Shown: in pieces, positions 42,292 through 50,591 of the stretch
How positions within the stretch are numbered: the first letter of the stretch is position 1
Layout of the letters: every line of letters begins with the position of its first letter
DNA from: Azophilus sp965220835
GTDB taxonomy: Bacteria; Pseudomonadota; Gammaproteobacteria; Pseudomonadales; Azotimanducaceae
Assembly (NCBI GenBank): GCA_965220835.1
Contig: OZ244842.1
Coordinates: forward strand, 3,534,001-3,598,000
Reading direction: 5' to 3'
Length of the DNA: 64,000 nt
Position numbers and translations under genes: made by a program
The notes under the pieces: generated by a model
The model's database searches: none
Told to the model about the DNA's origin: nothing
The model's input: only the letters and a program-made list of their open reading frames with translations

Positions 42292-43215
42292 ATGACCGTT
42301 AGCGCCGGCCTTGGCATCGCCAACTTTCCGTTCGAGGACGCCAAGGGCTTCTGGCGCTGGGTGGACGTGTGCGACAACGGCGGGGTGGACTCCATCTGGC
42401 AGAGCGACCGCCTGATCGGGCCGGACCCGAACCTGGAGTGCATGAGCGTCATGGCGGCGCTGGCCGGTGCCACGCGCCACCTTAAGTTCGGCATGAACGT
42501 GGCGAGCCTGGGGCTGCGTGACCCGGTGCTGACCGCCAAGGCATGCGCCACCATCGACGTGTTGAGTGAAGGCCGGCTGCTGCCCGCCTTCGGCGTCGGC
42601 AGCAGCCGCTCCCGCGACTACGCGGCCACCGGCACCCCCACCCGGGGCCGGGGCCAGCGCAGCGCCGAGGGCTTGGAAATTCTCTCGCGCCTTTGGCGGG
42701 AGGAATCGGTCACTTTCGAGGGCAAGCACTTCCAGCTCTCCGAAGCCAGCATCGCACCCAAGCCCGTGCAGCAGCCGCTGCCGCTGTGGGTCGGCGGCTC
42801 AGCGCCCCAAGCCGTCGAACGCACCGCCAAATGGGGCACCGGCTGGCAGGCAGGCATCGAGTCGCCGGAGGAAGTCCAGCCAGTGATCAGGGCGATCAAG
42901 GCGCGGGCCGCCGCACTCGGCCGCCCCATCGATGAGGACCACTACGGGGCGGGCTTCGCCTTTCGCTTCGGCAGTGCGGATGAACCCATAGTCACCCGAT
43001 ACAGTGAGTTTCTGACCCAAAGGCTCGGCAAGCCCGCGGACGGCTTTCTGGCCGTCGGCGGCGTTGAGGACATCATGGCACTGCTGCAGCGCTTCCGCGA
43101 TGCCGGCGTCCACAAGTTCATCCTGCGGCCCATCGCCCATGGCACTGAGGACTTCATCGATCAAACCCGCTTGCTGATCGAGCGGGCGCTGCCGCAGGTG
43201 GCGGCGTTGAACTAG
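42292..43215 (+). CDS. LLM class (luciferase-like) flavin/F420-dependent oxidoreductase
   Basis: A 307-residue TIM-barrel protein. The pattern VDVCDNGGVDSIWQSDRLIGPDP, LKFGMNVASLGLRDPVLTAKACATIDVLSEGRLLPAFGVG and PLPLWVGGSAPQAVERTAKWGTGW fits the LLM family. Within it, F420-dependent reductases and FMN monooxygenases are hard to tell apart, but the F420 operon 4 kb downstream favours F420. It follows gap by 21 nt on the same strand. Confidence 0.86.
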   Translation: MTVSAGLGIANFPFEDAKGFWRWVDVCDNGGVDSIWQSDRLIGPDPNLECMSVMAALAGATRHLKFGMNVASLGLRDPVLTAKACATIDVLSEGRLLPAFGVGSSRSRDYAATGTPTRGRGQRSAEGLEILSRLWREESVTFEGKHFQLSEASIAPKPVQQPLPLWVGGSAPQAVERTAKWGTGWQAGIESPEEVQPVIRAIKARAAALGRPIDEDHYGAGFAFRFGSADEPIVTRYSEFLTQRLGKPADGFLAVGGVEDIMALLQRFRDAGVHKFILRPIAHGTEDFIDQTRLLIERALPQVAALN

Positions 43216-43250
43216 CGCAATTCGGCCTAGGAGCGGCCCACGGCTGCCGC

Positions 43251-44603
43251 TCAGGTTGGCAGTAGCTTGCCGGCTTCGGCGCGTACGCGTCTTTCCGGGT
43301 AGCAGGCATAGAAGCCAGCGGCGATCAGGCACAGGCCACCGGCCACCGGCCCGATCAACAACACGCCGAGCGGTTCGGCTGCGCTTCTGCCGTAGGCGGA
43401 CAGCAAAAAGCTCATCAGGGCTGCCGAGGCGGCGTGCACCCACTTGGTCATCAGGCCTTGGACGCCGTAGTACATGGCTGACCGGCCAGCGCCGGTGCGC
43501 GCTTGATCGAGATCGATCAGTTGGCCCAGGATCACAGTCGGCAGGATCATGATGCCGGCAATCGCCAGCCCCTTGAGGGCGGACAGCCCCACCACTACGG
43601 CCAGGTTCAGGAAGTCATGGGCATCGCCTGGGACGCTGGGCGTGAGCAGCCCGTAGGGTACGTGGGCGATGCCTAGGATCAGGATGGAAAGCACCAGCGT
43701 CAACTTGGTGCCGATGCGGTCCACGACGTGCTGAATGAACACGAAGCCGATCAAGATGCCGGGCAGCATGCTCAGGGAGAGCACGGCGGCGAACCCCTCA
43801 TCCCGGCCGAGGATCACGCGGGCGAAATAGGGTATGGCCGGACTGCTCATGTGGATGCCCAAACTGAATATCACCTGTGCGAACAGATAGGTGAGAAAGG
43901 GCCCGTTGCGGAGCGTGGTGGCCAGCGCCTGGCGCATGTTCATGGCGCTCGGCTGGTAGCGCAGCTCCTGTTCGCGCACCACGAACAAGGGGCAGGCGCA
44001 AAACACGAACGAAACCACGCAGGAGATCACCACCACCACCTGCACTGCCGTGCTCGCATCCATGCCCAGCTCCCGGAACAGCTTGACGCCGGCCAGCCAC
44101 AGGATGCCGTAAGCCATGGCGATGGAGCCGCCGATGGCTGACCGCAGCCGCAGCAACTCAACCCTTTCCGCCTCGGTGTTGGCCAATTCCGGCAGCAGCG
44201 CGTTGTAGGGCGCGACGTAGACGGTGAAGAAGATGTAGTAGAGGCAGAGCAGCACCGTCAGGTAGATGAACACGCCGTGGGTGCCGGGCTCCCCGGGCGG
44301 AAAGAACAGCAGCGCCGGGGTCACAGCCATTGGGACCAGCCCAAGCGCCAGGAAAACCCGGCGCCGGCCCAGTTTGGAGCGCGAACGGTCCGAGTAGTGA
44401 CCGACCAGCGGGTCGGCCAGCGAGTCGATCAACCCGCCGATCAGCCGTGCCAGCCCGTAGGCGGTCAGCACGCCGAGGAAGATCTCCTCGGAAACCTGAA
44501 CTTCCAACCCCGCGCCCTCCGGCGGGAGGTAGAAGTAGATGCCGATGGACACGACGATGGTGGACGTAATCTGCCATCCGGGCGCGCCAAGCACGAACAG
44601 CAC
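43251..44603 (-). CDS. MFS transporter, GPH (MelB-like) cation symporter family
   Basis: About 450 residues with 12 helices. The GPH/MFS_2 hallmarks are LIDSLADPLVGHYSDRSRSKLGRRRVFLALG and later YVAPYNALLPELANTEAERVELLRLRS. The family imports sugars or glycosides with Na+ or H+. The GTG at 44603 begins right at the first helix (LFVLGAPGW); no better start lies upstream, so a few residues may be missing. It is divergent from the carotenoid oxygenase gene and convergent with the LLM gene. Confidence 0.85.
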   Translation of the reverse strand: MLFVLGAPGWQITSTIVVSIGIYFYLPPEGAGLEVQVSEEIFLGVLTAYGLARLIGGLIDSLADPLVGHYSDRSRSKLGRRRVFLALGLVPMAVTPALLFFPPGEPGTHGVFIYLTVLLCLYYIFFTVYVAPYNALLPELANTEAERVELLRLRSAIGGSIAMAYGILWLAGVKLFRELGMDASTAVQVVVVISCVVSFVFCACPLFVVREQELRYQPSAMNMRQALATTLRNGPFLTYLFAQVIFSLGIHMSSPAIPYFARVILGRDEGFAAVLSLSMLPGILIGFVFIQHVVDRIGTKLTLVLSILILGIAHVPYGLLTPSVPGDAHDFLNLAVVVGLSALKGLAIAGIMILPTVILGQLIDLDQARTGAGRSAMYYGVQGLMTKWVHAASAALMSFLLSAYGRSAAEPLGVLLIGPVAGGLCLIAAGFYACYPERRVRAEAGKLLPT

Positions 44604-44877
44604 GCTGTCCCGCAGGTTCAGGTGCCCGGTTGGGTATCGTTTCAGGCGGTTTCTCCCCGCCTTAGCGCCATCCCCAAGCCCAGCCTGGCGCGCCGGGGTT
44701 CAGTCAGCCGGTCAATCGCCCAGTCAATGCCAATGGCTGGCTCATGCAACCGCCATAACGCCATAAGGTGCAGTGCCCCAAACAACCCGTGGATATGTGC
44801 TTCCCGGCAATTTACCATAGCCACCTTGAATAAGGGCCGGCCAATGGCGCCCACCGGAACACAGGGAGAATCCAGCG

Positions 44878-46230
44878 ATGGCAGAAGCAATTGAAGACAC
44901 ACCGATCCACCTGCGCGGCAATGGCCGCCCCACCAAGGAGGAACGGACGCTAACGGCGCTAAAGGTGGCCGGGGCCATTCCCGCCGAGCTTGATGGCCGT
45001 TTCGTACGCAACGGCGCCAACCCCTTCACGGGAACCAGCAGCCACCCGTTCTTTGGCGACGGCATGCTGCATGGCGTCAGGATTCGTGACGGTCGTGCCG
45101 AGTGGTACCGCAACCGCTACGTGCAAACGCCCTTCATCGCCAATCCCGCAACCGACATTCTCGACCCGGCTGTGCTGATGGACATGAAGTCCTCGAAGGC
45201 GAACACCCACGTCGTCGGCCATGCCGGCAAGATCCTCGCGCTGGAGGAAGGCCATTTCCCCTACGTGGTCGACGGCGAGCTCGCCACCCTGGGCCCCACG
45301 GACTTCGACGGCGTGTTGAACGGCTCATTCACCGCCCATCCGAAGATTTGCCCGGTCACCGGCGAGATGCTCGCCTTCGGCTACTCCGCAATGCCACCTT
45401 ACCTCCGCTACCTGCGGGTAGCGGCGGACGGCAAGCTGGTGCAGGTGGAGAACATCACGGTGGGCGGGCCCACCATGATGCACGACTTCAACATCACCCG
45501 GAACCACGTCGTGTTCATGGACCTGCCGGCGGTGTTCAACATGGAATTGGCGATGAGTGGCGAAATGCCCATTCGCTGGGACGACAACTACCCGGCCCGC
45601 TTGGGCGTGATGCCGCGCAACGGCACCGACGACCAAGTGACCTGGTACGACATCAACCCCTGCTACGTCTTCCACCCCTTGAACTCCTATGAGGACGGCG
45701 ACGCCATCGTGCTTGACGTGGCCCGCTTCAGCCACATGTGGCGCGAGTCCTCCATGGATTTCCCGCCGCCGGAATTGTGGCGCTTCACCATCGACACCGG
45801 CACCGGCAAGGTGCGCGAAGAGCAGGTGGACGACCGGCCTGCTGAATTCCCCCGGGTTGCCGATAGCGTCATCGGCCTCAAGCATCGCTACGGCTACATG
45901 ATGAGCATGTCGGAGCCGGGCGTCCCCGCCGACCCGATGAGCGCCTCCGGCGCCATCTTGAAGTACGACCGGGCGTCAGGTGCGCGTTCAACGATCGAGT
46001 TCGGACGGGGCCGCGTCTGCGGTGAGGCGGTGTTCGCGCCTTCAGCCGACCCGAAGAGCGAGGACGACGGCTACCTGATGACGTTTGTTTACGATGCCCA
46101 CACCGACAGCAGCCGGTTCGTCATCATGGACGCAGCGACCATGGACGATGAACCGGTCGCGTCGATTGAACTGCCGCGCGTTCCGGATGGATTTCACGGC
46201 AGCTGGATTCCGGCATCCGTCGCCGACTGA
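44878..46230 (+). CDS. Carotenoid cleavage oxygenase (RPE65 family)
   Basis: A 450-residue seven-bladed propeller enzyme with non-haem Fe(II). All four iron His are visible: His154 (FTAHPK), His202 (MMHDFNIT), His266 (YVFHPLNSYED) and His440 (DGFHGSWIP). The N-terminal RNGANP and HPFFGDGMLHGVR also match. Such enzymes cleave carotenoids, apocarotenoids, stilbenes or lignin-like phenylpropenes. No carotenoid biosynthesis genes are in the window, so the substrate is open. GGGAG precedes the ATG. It is convergent with the second LLM gene, with only 3 nt between stops. Confidence 0.95.
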   Translation: MAEAIEDTPIHLRGNGRPTKEERTLTALKVAGAIPAELDGRFVRNGANPFTGTSSHPFFGDGMLHGVRIRDGRAEWYRNRYVQTPFIANPATDILDPAVLMDMKSSKANTHVVGHAGKILALEEGHFPYVVDGELATLGPTDFDGVLNGSFTAHPKICPVTGEMLAFGYSAMPPYLRYLRVAADGKLVQVENITVGGPTMMHDFNITRNHVVFMDLPAVFNMELAMSGEMPIRWDDNYPARLGVMPRNGTDDQVTWYDINPCYVFHPLNSYEDGDAIVLDVARFSHMWRESSMDFPPPELWRFTIDTGTGKVREEQVDDRPAEFPRVADSVIGLKHRYGYMMSMSEPGVPADPMSASGAILKYDRASGARSTIEFGRGRVCGEAVFAPSADPKSEDDGYLMTFVYDAHTDSSRFVIMDAATMDDEPVASIELPRVPDGFHGSWIPASVAD

Positions 46231-46233
46231 GGC

Positions 46234-47148
46234 TCATCCCTTCAGGCTGCCGAGGAACTCCAAGGTGCGTTGGTAGGCGCCGTCCTCCACGTTCATGATG
46301 GCGGCGTTGAAGTCGGTGACGCCAGCATCCTCCAAACGCTTGATTTCGCCGCGCAGCAGGTTTTCATCGCCGAGTATGGCGATGTCCGCGGGCCCTGCCA
46401 CGCCCTCCCGGTCGAGCATGGCACGATAGCTCGGCAACTGTCCGTAGATCACCAGGTTCCTGGCGATTTCGGCGCGCGCTTCGTCGGGCTTCGTGGTCAA
46501 GGCGATGGGATAGCCGCCAACAATCTGTGGCGCGGGCCGGCCAGCGGCATCGGCGGCCGCAGTGAGCCGTTTCACGATGTGGGCCTCCATGGTCTTCGGC
46601 CCCACCATCCAGGTGTTGGTGCCATCGGCCCGCTCTCCGGCGATCTTCAGCATGGCCGGCCCGAGGGCGGCGAGCACCACCTTGAGGCCCTCCGAGCCGG
46701 GTATGTCCAAGGCGAGGCCGCGGACGCGATACTCGTCGCCTTCGTAGTTGGCGGTCTCGCCGCGGACCAACGGCATCAGCACTTCGAGGTATTCGCGCAT
46801 GTGGGCGGCCCGCCGCTCATAGGAGAGGCCGAGCATGTCCTCGATGACCAGCTTGTGCGACAGCCCAATGCCCAGCGTGAAACGCCCCGGGGCGGCCGCT
46901 TGGGTGGTCAGGGCCTGCTGGGCGATGGCAGCGGGGTGCCGCGGGTAGGTGGGGGTGACCGCCGTGCCGAGGCCGATGCGCTCGGTTTCGCGGCCGATCA
47001 ACGCGAGGGTCGTGATGGCGTCGAACGAGAAGATGTTGGCCAGCCAGACGTTGTCGAGCCCGGCCGCCTCGGCGTCCTTGGCCTTGCCGATGACGCCGTC
47101 GAGGTCGTTGCCGGTGCCGTCCGCGCCGATCATGGTGCCTATGCGCAT
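46234..47148 (-). CDS. LLM class F420-dependent oxidoreductase
   Basis: A 304-residue LLM protein starting MRIGTMIGADGTGNDLDGVIGKAKDAEAAGLDNVWL. It has LGTAVTPTYPRHPAAIAQQALTTQ..GRFTLGIGLSHKLVIEDMLGLSYERRAAHMREYLEVL, a pattern typical of actinobacterial F420-dependent LLM enzymes. The ATG at 47148 replaces a longer frame with no family support. It is divergent from npdG, so substrate reductase and cofactor-reducing enzyme lie back to back. Confidence 0.9.
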   Translation of the reverse strand: MRIGTMIGADGTGNDLDGVIGKAKDAEAAGLDNVWLANIFSFDAITTLALIGRETERIGLGTAVTPTYPRHPAAIAQQALTTQAAAPGRFTLGIGLSHKLVIEDMLGLSYERRAAHMREYLEVLMPLVRGETANYEGDEYRVRGLALDIPGSEGLKVVLAALGPAMLKIAGERADGTNTWMVGPKTMEAHIVKRLTAAADAAGRPAPQIVGGYPIALTTKPDEARAEIARNLVIYGQLPSYRAMLDREGVAGPADIAILGDENLLRGEIKRLEDAGVTDFNAAIMNVEDGAYQRTLEFLGSLKG

Positions 47149-47271
47149 GTTTTCCGTTCCTTGCGTTGAGATAAACCGCACACCATAGGGCAATGGGCGG
47201 CAATGTGGAATGGCGTCCAGCGGCCCTTTGCCCTCATAATCGCAGCTTTTTTGGAACCGCTAGCTTGAAAT

Positions 47272-47343
47272 GGCCGGTTTGAAGCGGCCGGTTTGATGCG
47301 GCCATGCCACTAGCGGCCATGCCACTCTAGCGTCCATGCCACT
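47272..47343. repeat. Tandem repeats in the npdG leader
   Basis: GGCCGGTTTGA occurs at 47272 and 47286 (14-bp period), followed by GGCCATGCCACT at 47300 and 47315 (15-bp period) and a shorter TCCATGCCACT at 47333. AAAGGAG follows at 47344-47350, rather far (16 nt) from the npdG ATG. Confidence 0.7.
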
Positions 47344-47366
47344 AAAGGAGCCTTTGGGTAGCGCTT

Positions 47367-48044
47367 ATGTCACAAATCGAAAACGACAAGGAAACCATTG
47401 CCATACTGGGCGGCACCGGCGATCTCGGCACTGGCCTCGCCATTCGCTGGTCGAAGGCCGGTTATCGAATCATCATCGGCTCACGGACGCTGCCGAAGGC
47501 CGAGCAGGCGGTGGCCAACCTGCAGGCCGTCAGCCCGGACACGCCGGCGGTGCCCATGGAGAACGCCGATGCGGCGGCGGCTGGCGACATCGTGGTGCTC
47601 ACCGTGCCGGCGGAGCATCAGCTTTCCACCTTGGCCGGCGTCAAGGCCGCGCTGGCAGGCAAGATTCTCATCGACGTCACCGTCCCCTTGGTGCCGCCCA
47701 AGGTGGGCACCGTGCAGTTGCCGCCGGAAGGCAGTGCCGGCAAGCGGGCCCAGGACCTGCTTGGCGAGGACGTCATGGTGGTCACCGCCTATCAGAACGT
47801 CGCCGCCCATCTGCTGCAGGAGGACGTGCAAATCGAATGCGACGTGCTTATTGCCGGCAACAAGAAGGTGGCTCGGGACAAAGTGATGCAGCTGACCGAG
47901 GAAGCGGGCATGATCGGCTGGCATGCAGGGCCGATCGAGAATTCAGCGGCCGCGGAGGCGCTCACGTCCATTCTGATCCAGATCAATCGCCGCCACGACA
48001 TCTCCCACTCCGGCATCAAGATCGTCGGCCAGTCGGACCACTGA
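47367..48044 (+). CDS. npdG: NADPH-dependent F420 reductase
   Basis: A 225-residue enzyme exchanging hydride between NADP(H) and coenzyme F420. The N-terminal nucleotide motif is ILGGTGDLGTGLAIRWSKAGYRIIIGSR, with GSR the NADP-phosphate pocket. The body has VVLTVPAEHQLSTL, IDVTVPLVPPKVG and VTAYQNVAAHLL, typical of the archaeal/actinobacterial NpdG family. It heads the F420 operon and supplies F420H2 to the LLM enzymes. cofE starts 49 nt downstream. Confidence 0.92.
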   Translation: MSQIENDKETIAILGGTGDLGTGLAIRWSKAGYRIIIGSRTLPKAEQAVANLQAVSPDTPAVPMENADAAAAGDIVVLTVPAEHQLSTLAGVKAALAGKILIDVTVPLVPPKVGTVQLPPEGSAGKRAQDLLGEDVMVVTAYQNVAAHLLQEDVQIECDVLIAGNKKVARDKVMQLTEEAGMIGWHAGPIENSAAAEALTSILIQINRRHDISHSGIKIVGQSDH

Positions 48045-48093
48045 TGGCCGCCGCCCTGCATTGGACGCCCGGCGACGCCTGAGACGGCCACCC

Positions 48094-48858
48094 ATGACCG
48101 CTGCACTGCACTTGGCGCCCGTTCCGAACCTACCCATGGTTCAACCCGGCGACGACTTGGCGGCGCTGATTGTGCAAGCCATGGACCGAGCGGGCCTGAA
48201 GCTCGAAGACGGCGACCTGGTGTGCGTTGCCCAGAAGATCGTGTCCAAGGCGGAAGGGCGGCAAGTCGATCTCAGTGATGTGAAGCCGTCAACGCAGGCC
48301 GTTCGCCTTGGCGCCGAAACGGACAAGGATCCGCGCTTGGTGCAGCTCATTCTTGACGAATCAACCGACGTGCTGCGCCAACGGCCAGGCATTCTGATCG
48401 TCCGCCACCGCCTGGGGCTGGTGTGCGCCAACGCTGGCATCGACCAGTCCAACATCGATCACCAGGGCGGTGAGCAGGCGCTGCTGCTGCCGGTCGATCC
48501 AGACCGCTCCGCGGCAGCGCTGCGCAACCGGCTGGCAGATTTGAGCGGCGTTAACGTCGGCGTGCTTGTTACGGACAGCCACAATCGGCCTTGGCGCTTG
48601 GGCACCGTGGGCGTGGCCATCGGCGCGGCGGGGGTCGACGTGCTCGACGACCATCGCGGCGGCACCGACCTCTTCGGGCGCGAGCTTAAGGTCACGCTCA
48701 TCAATCGGGCCGACGCCATCGCCGCCGCCGCAACCTTGCTGATGGGCGAGACCACGGAACGCGTTCCGCTGGTGCTGGCCAAGGGGCTCGCGGGGCAGTG
48801 CAGCGGCGAGGCGGCACGCGACATCGTGCGCCCGCTCGATGAGGATCTGTTTCGCTGA
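48094..48858 (+). CDS. cofE: Coenzyme F420-0:L-glutamate ligase, single domain
   Basis: Adds γ-linked L-glutamates to F420-0 using GTP. At 254 residues it is only the CofE domain. VCVAQKIVSKAEGRQVDLSDV, ANAGIDQSNI, VGVLVTDSHNRPWRLGTVGVAIG and DLFGRELKVTLINRADAIAAAA are family hallmarks. Mycobacterial FbiB carries an extra ~200-residue FMN-reductase domain that reduces dehydro-F420-0; it is absent here. The ATG at 48094 is preferred over a start 33 nt upstream. The stop overlaps the cofD start by 1 nt (TGATG). Confidence 0.94.
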   Translation: MTAALHLAPVPNLPMVQPGDDLAALIVQAMDRAGLKLEDGDLVCVAQKIVSKAEGRQVDLSDVKPSTQAVRLGAETDKDPRLVQLILDESTDVLRQRPGILIVRHRLGLVCANAGIDQSNIDHQGGEQALLLPVDPDRSAAALRNRLADLSGVNVGVLVTDSHNRPWRLGTVGVAIGAAGVDVLDDHRGGTDLFGRELKVTLINRADAIAAAATLLMGETTERVPLVLAKGLAGQCSGEAARDIVRPLDEDLFR

Positions 48859-49796
48859 TGGGTTACGTCGCACTCACCGGCGGCATCGGCGGCGCCAAGC
48901 TGGCGCTGGGGCTGGCCCACATCCTCGCTGCGGACCAAGTCGCCTTCGTCGTCAACACTGGTGATGACTTCGAACATCTCGGCCTGCACATCTCACCGGA
49001 CATGGACACCCTCGCCTACACGCTGGCGGGATTGAGCAACCCGGAAGCCGGCTGGGGGCGCAAGGACGAAAGCTGGCAGTTCATGGCCGCCTTGCAGAAG
49101 CTGGGCGGGGAGACCTGGTTCCGGCTCGGCGACCGGGACTTGGCCCTGCACGTTAGGCGCACCGAGATGCTCAGCCAAGGTGCCACCCTCACCCAAGCCA
49201 CCCGCCGCATCACCACCGGCCTCGGCGTGCGGCACTCCATCATTCCGATGAGTGATGATCCGGTGCGCACCCAGGTCCATACGGCCAGCGGCCCCATGGC
49301 GTTTCAGCACTACTTCGTGCGCGACCGCTGCGAGCCCGCCGTCACCGGCTTCGAGTTCGCCGGCGCTGAAGATGCCGCCCCCAGCCCGGACCTGGCCGCT
49401 CACCTGGAAGACTGCGACGGCATCATCATCTGTCCTTCCAATCCCTTCGTCTCCGTCGATCCCATACTTGCGGTGCCGGGGCTCAAGCAAGCGCTGAAAG
49501 CCAGTGGCGCCCCCTTGGTGGCGGTCTCGCCCATCGTCGGCGGGGCTGCCATCAAGGGGCCAACCGCCAAGATGATGGGTGAATTGGGGGTGCCCGCCAC
49601 CGCCGACCAAGTGGCCGAACACTACGCCGGCCTTATCGACGGCTTCATTCTTGACCAACAGGACGCCGCCTTGGACGGCACCTTGGCCATGCCGACGCGA
49701 GTGGCGCAGTCCCTGATGGTGACCCTTGAAGACCGGAAGCGCTTGGCGGCGGAGACCCTCGATTTCATTGGGACTTTAGGCGGCGGAACAGCCTGA
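48858..49796 (+). CDS. cofD: 2-phospho-L-lactate transferase family (F420-0 synthesis)
   Basis: A 312-residue enzyme (CofD/FbiA) that transfers the phospho-acid from its guanylyl-activated form to Fo, giving F420-0 or a variant. It starts with GYVALTGGIGGAKLALGL and has FVVNTGDDFEHLGLHISPDMDTLAYTLAG, GDRDLALHVRRTEML, CPSNPFVSVDPILAVPG and VAVSPIVGGAAIKGPTAKMM, covering the whole family length. Coupled by 1-nt overlaps to cofE and cofC. Confidence 0.95.
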   Translation: MGYVALTGGIGGAKLALGLAHILAADQVAFVVNTGDDFEHLGLHISPDMDTLAYTLAGLSNPEAGWGRKDESWQFMAALQKLGGETWFRLGDRDLALHVRRTEMLSQGATLTQATRRITTGLGVRHSIIPMSDDPVRTQVHTASGPMAFQHYFVRDRCEPAVTGFEFAGAEDAAPSPDLAAHLEDCDGIIICPSNPFVSVDPILAVPGLKQALKASGAPLVAVSPIVGGAAIKGPTAKMMGELGVPATADQVAEHYAGLIDGFILDQQDAALDGTLAMPTRVAQSLMVTLEDRKRLAAETLDFIGTLGGGTA

Positions 49797-50458
49797 TGTG
49801 GGCCATCGTTCCCATCAAGCGCTTCGACCAGGCGAAAAAGCGCTTGGCCAGCGTCCTGAGCGCGCCGGAACGGAAGGCGCTGATGCTGGCGATGGCGCGG
49901 GACGTGCTTTCAGCCCTGTCCCGCTGCCAACGGTTGAGCGGCATCCTGCTGGTTTCCCGCGCCCCGGAGGCCAACGCCTTGGCGGAAGCCTTTGGCCTGC
50001 GCCAGTTCGCCGAAAGTGCCGAAGCCAACCTGCCGGAGGCGCTGAACGAGGCGCGTGACCATGCGGTGGCGGAACTCGGCGCCCGCAGCATCTTCATCGT
50101 GCATGCCGACGCCCCGCTGATTGATCCCATTGAGACCGATGCAATCATTGCCGCCCATCGAGGCATCACGCTGCTCCCGGACAGGATGCGCATCGGCACC
50201 AACGGCATGATTTGCACGCCGCCGGACGCCATCCCCTTTGTCTTTGACGGCAAGAGCTTCAACGCTCACGCCGAACACGCCCGGCGGGCGGGCTTGGGGC
50301 TGCGAGTGGCCGACGGTTCCGGCCTCGCGTTGGACATCGACACGCCGACTGATCTGGCTCAGTTGATGCGCGAGGGCCCGAACAGCCAGACTGGCATGTA
50401 CCTGCAAAAATCAGGTATAGCCGAACGGCTTGCGGGTGTTGATAATGAAGCGCTCTGA
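49796..50458 (+). CDS. cofC: Phospho-acid guanylyltransferase CofC (F420 precursor activation)
   Basis: A 220-residue nucleotidyltransferase: WAIVPIKRFDQAKKRLASVLSAPER is the N-terminal NTP loop, followed by IFIVHADAPLI and GTNGMICTPPDAIPFVFDGKSFNAHAEHARR. CofC homologues activate 2-phospho-L-lactate (archaea), PEP (mycobacterial FbiD) or 3-phosphoglycerate (Paraburkholderia rhizoxinica). Substrate preference cannot be read reliably, but the missing dehydro-F420 reductase and the neighbouring 3-phosphoglycerate enzymes make 2-phospholactate or 3-phosphoglycerate more likely than PEP. Coupled to cofD by a 1-nt overlap. Confidence 0.9.
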   Translation: MWAIVPIKRFDQAKKRLASVLSAPERKALMLAMARDVLSALSRCQRLSGILLVSRAPEANALAEAFGLRQFAESAEANLPEALNEARDHAVAELGARSIFIVHADAPLIDPIETDAIIAAHRGITLLPDRMRIGTNGMICTPPDAIPFVFDGKSFNAHAEHARRAGLGLRVADGSGLALDIDTPTDLAQLMREGPNSQTGMYLQKSGIAERLAGVDNEAL

Positions 50459-50591
50459 AGTCTGGGCGCACAGCCAAGCAGCCAACGAAAGGACGCCTCA
50501 GTCAGCTCGATGAAGATCGTCGGGCGAATGGGTTAACTCCGGTTGCAGACTGGCCCCGCGACACGAGGGAACGAGCTGCCGAGGACGGGAC

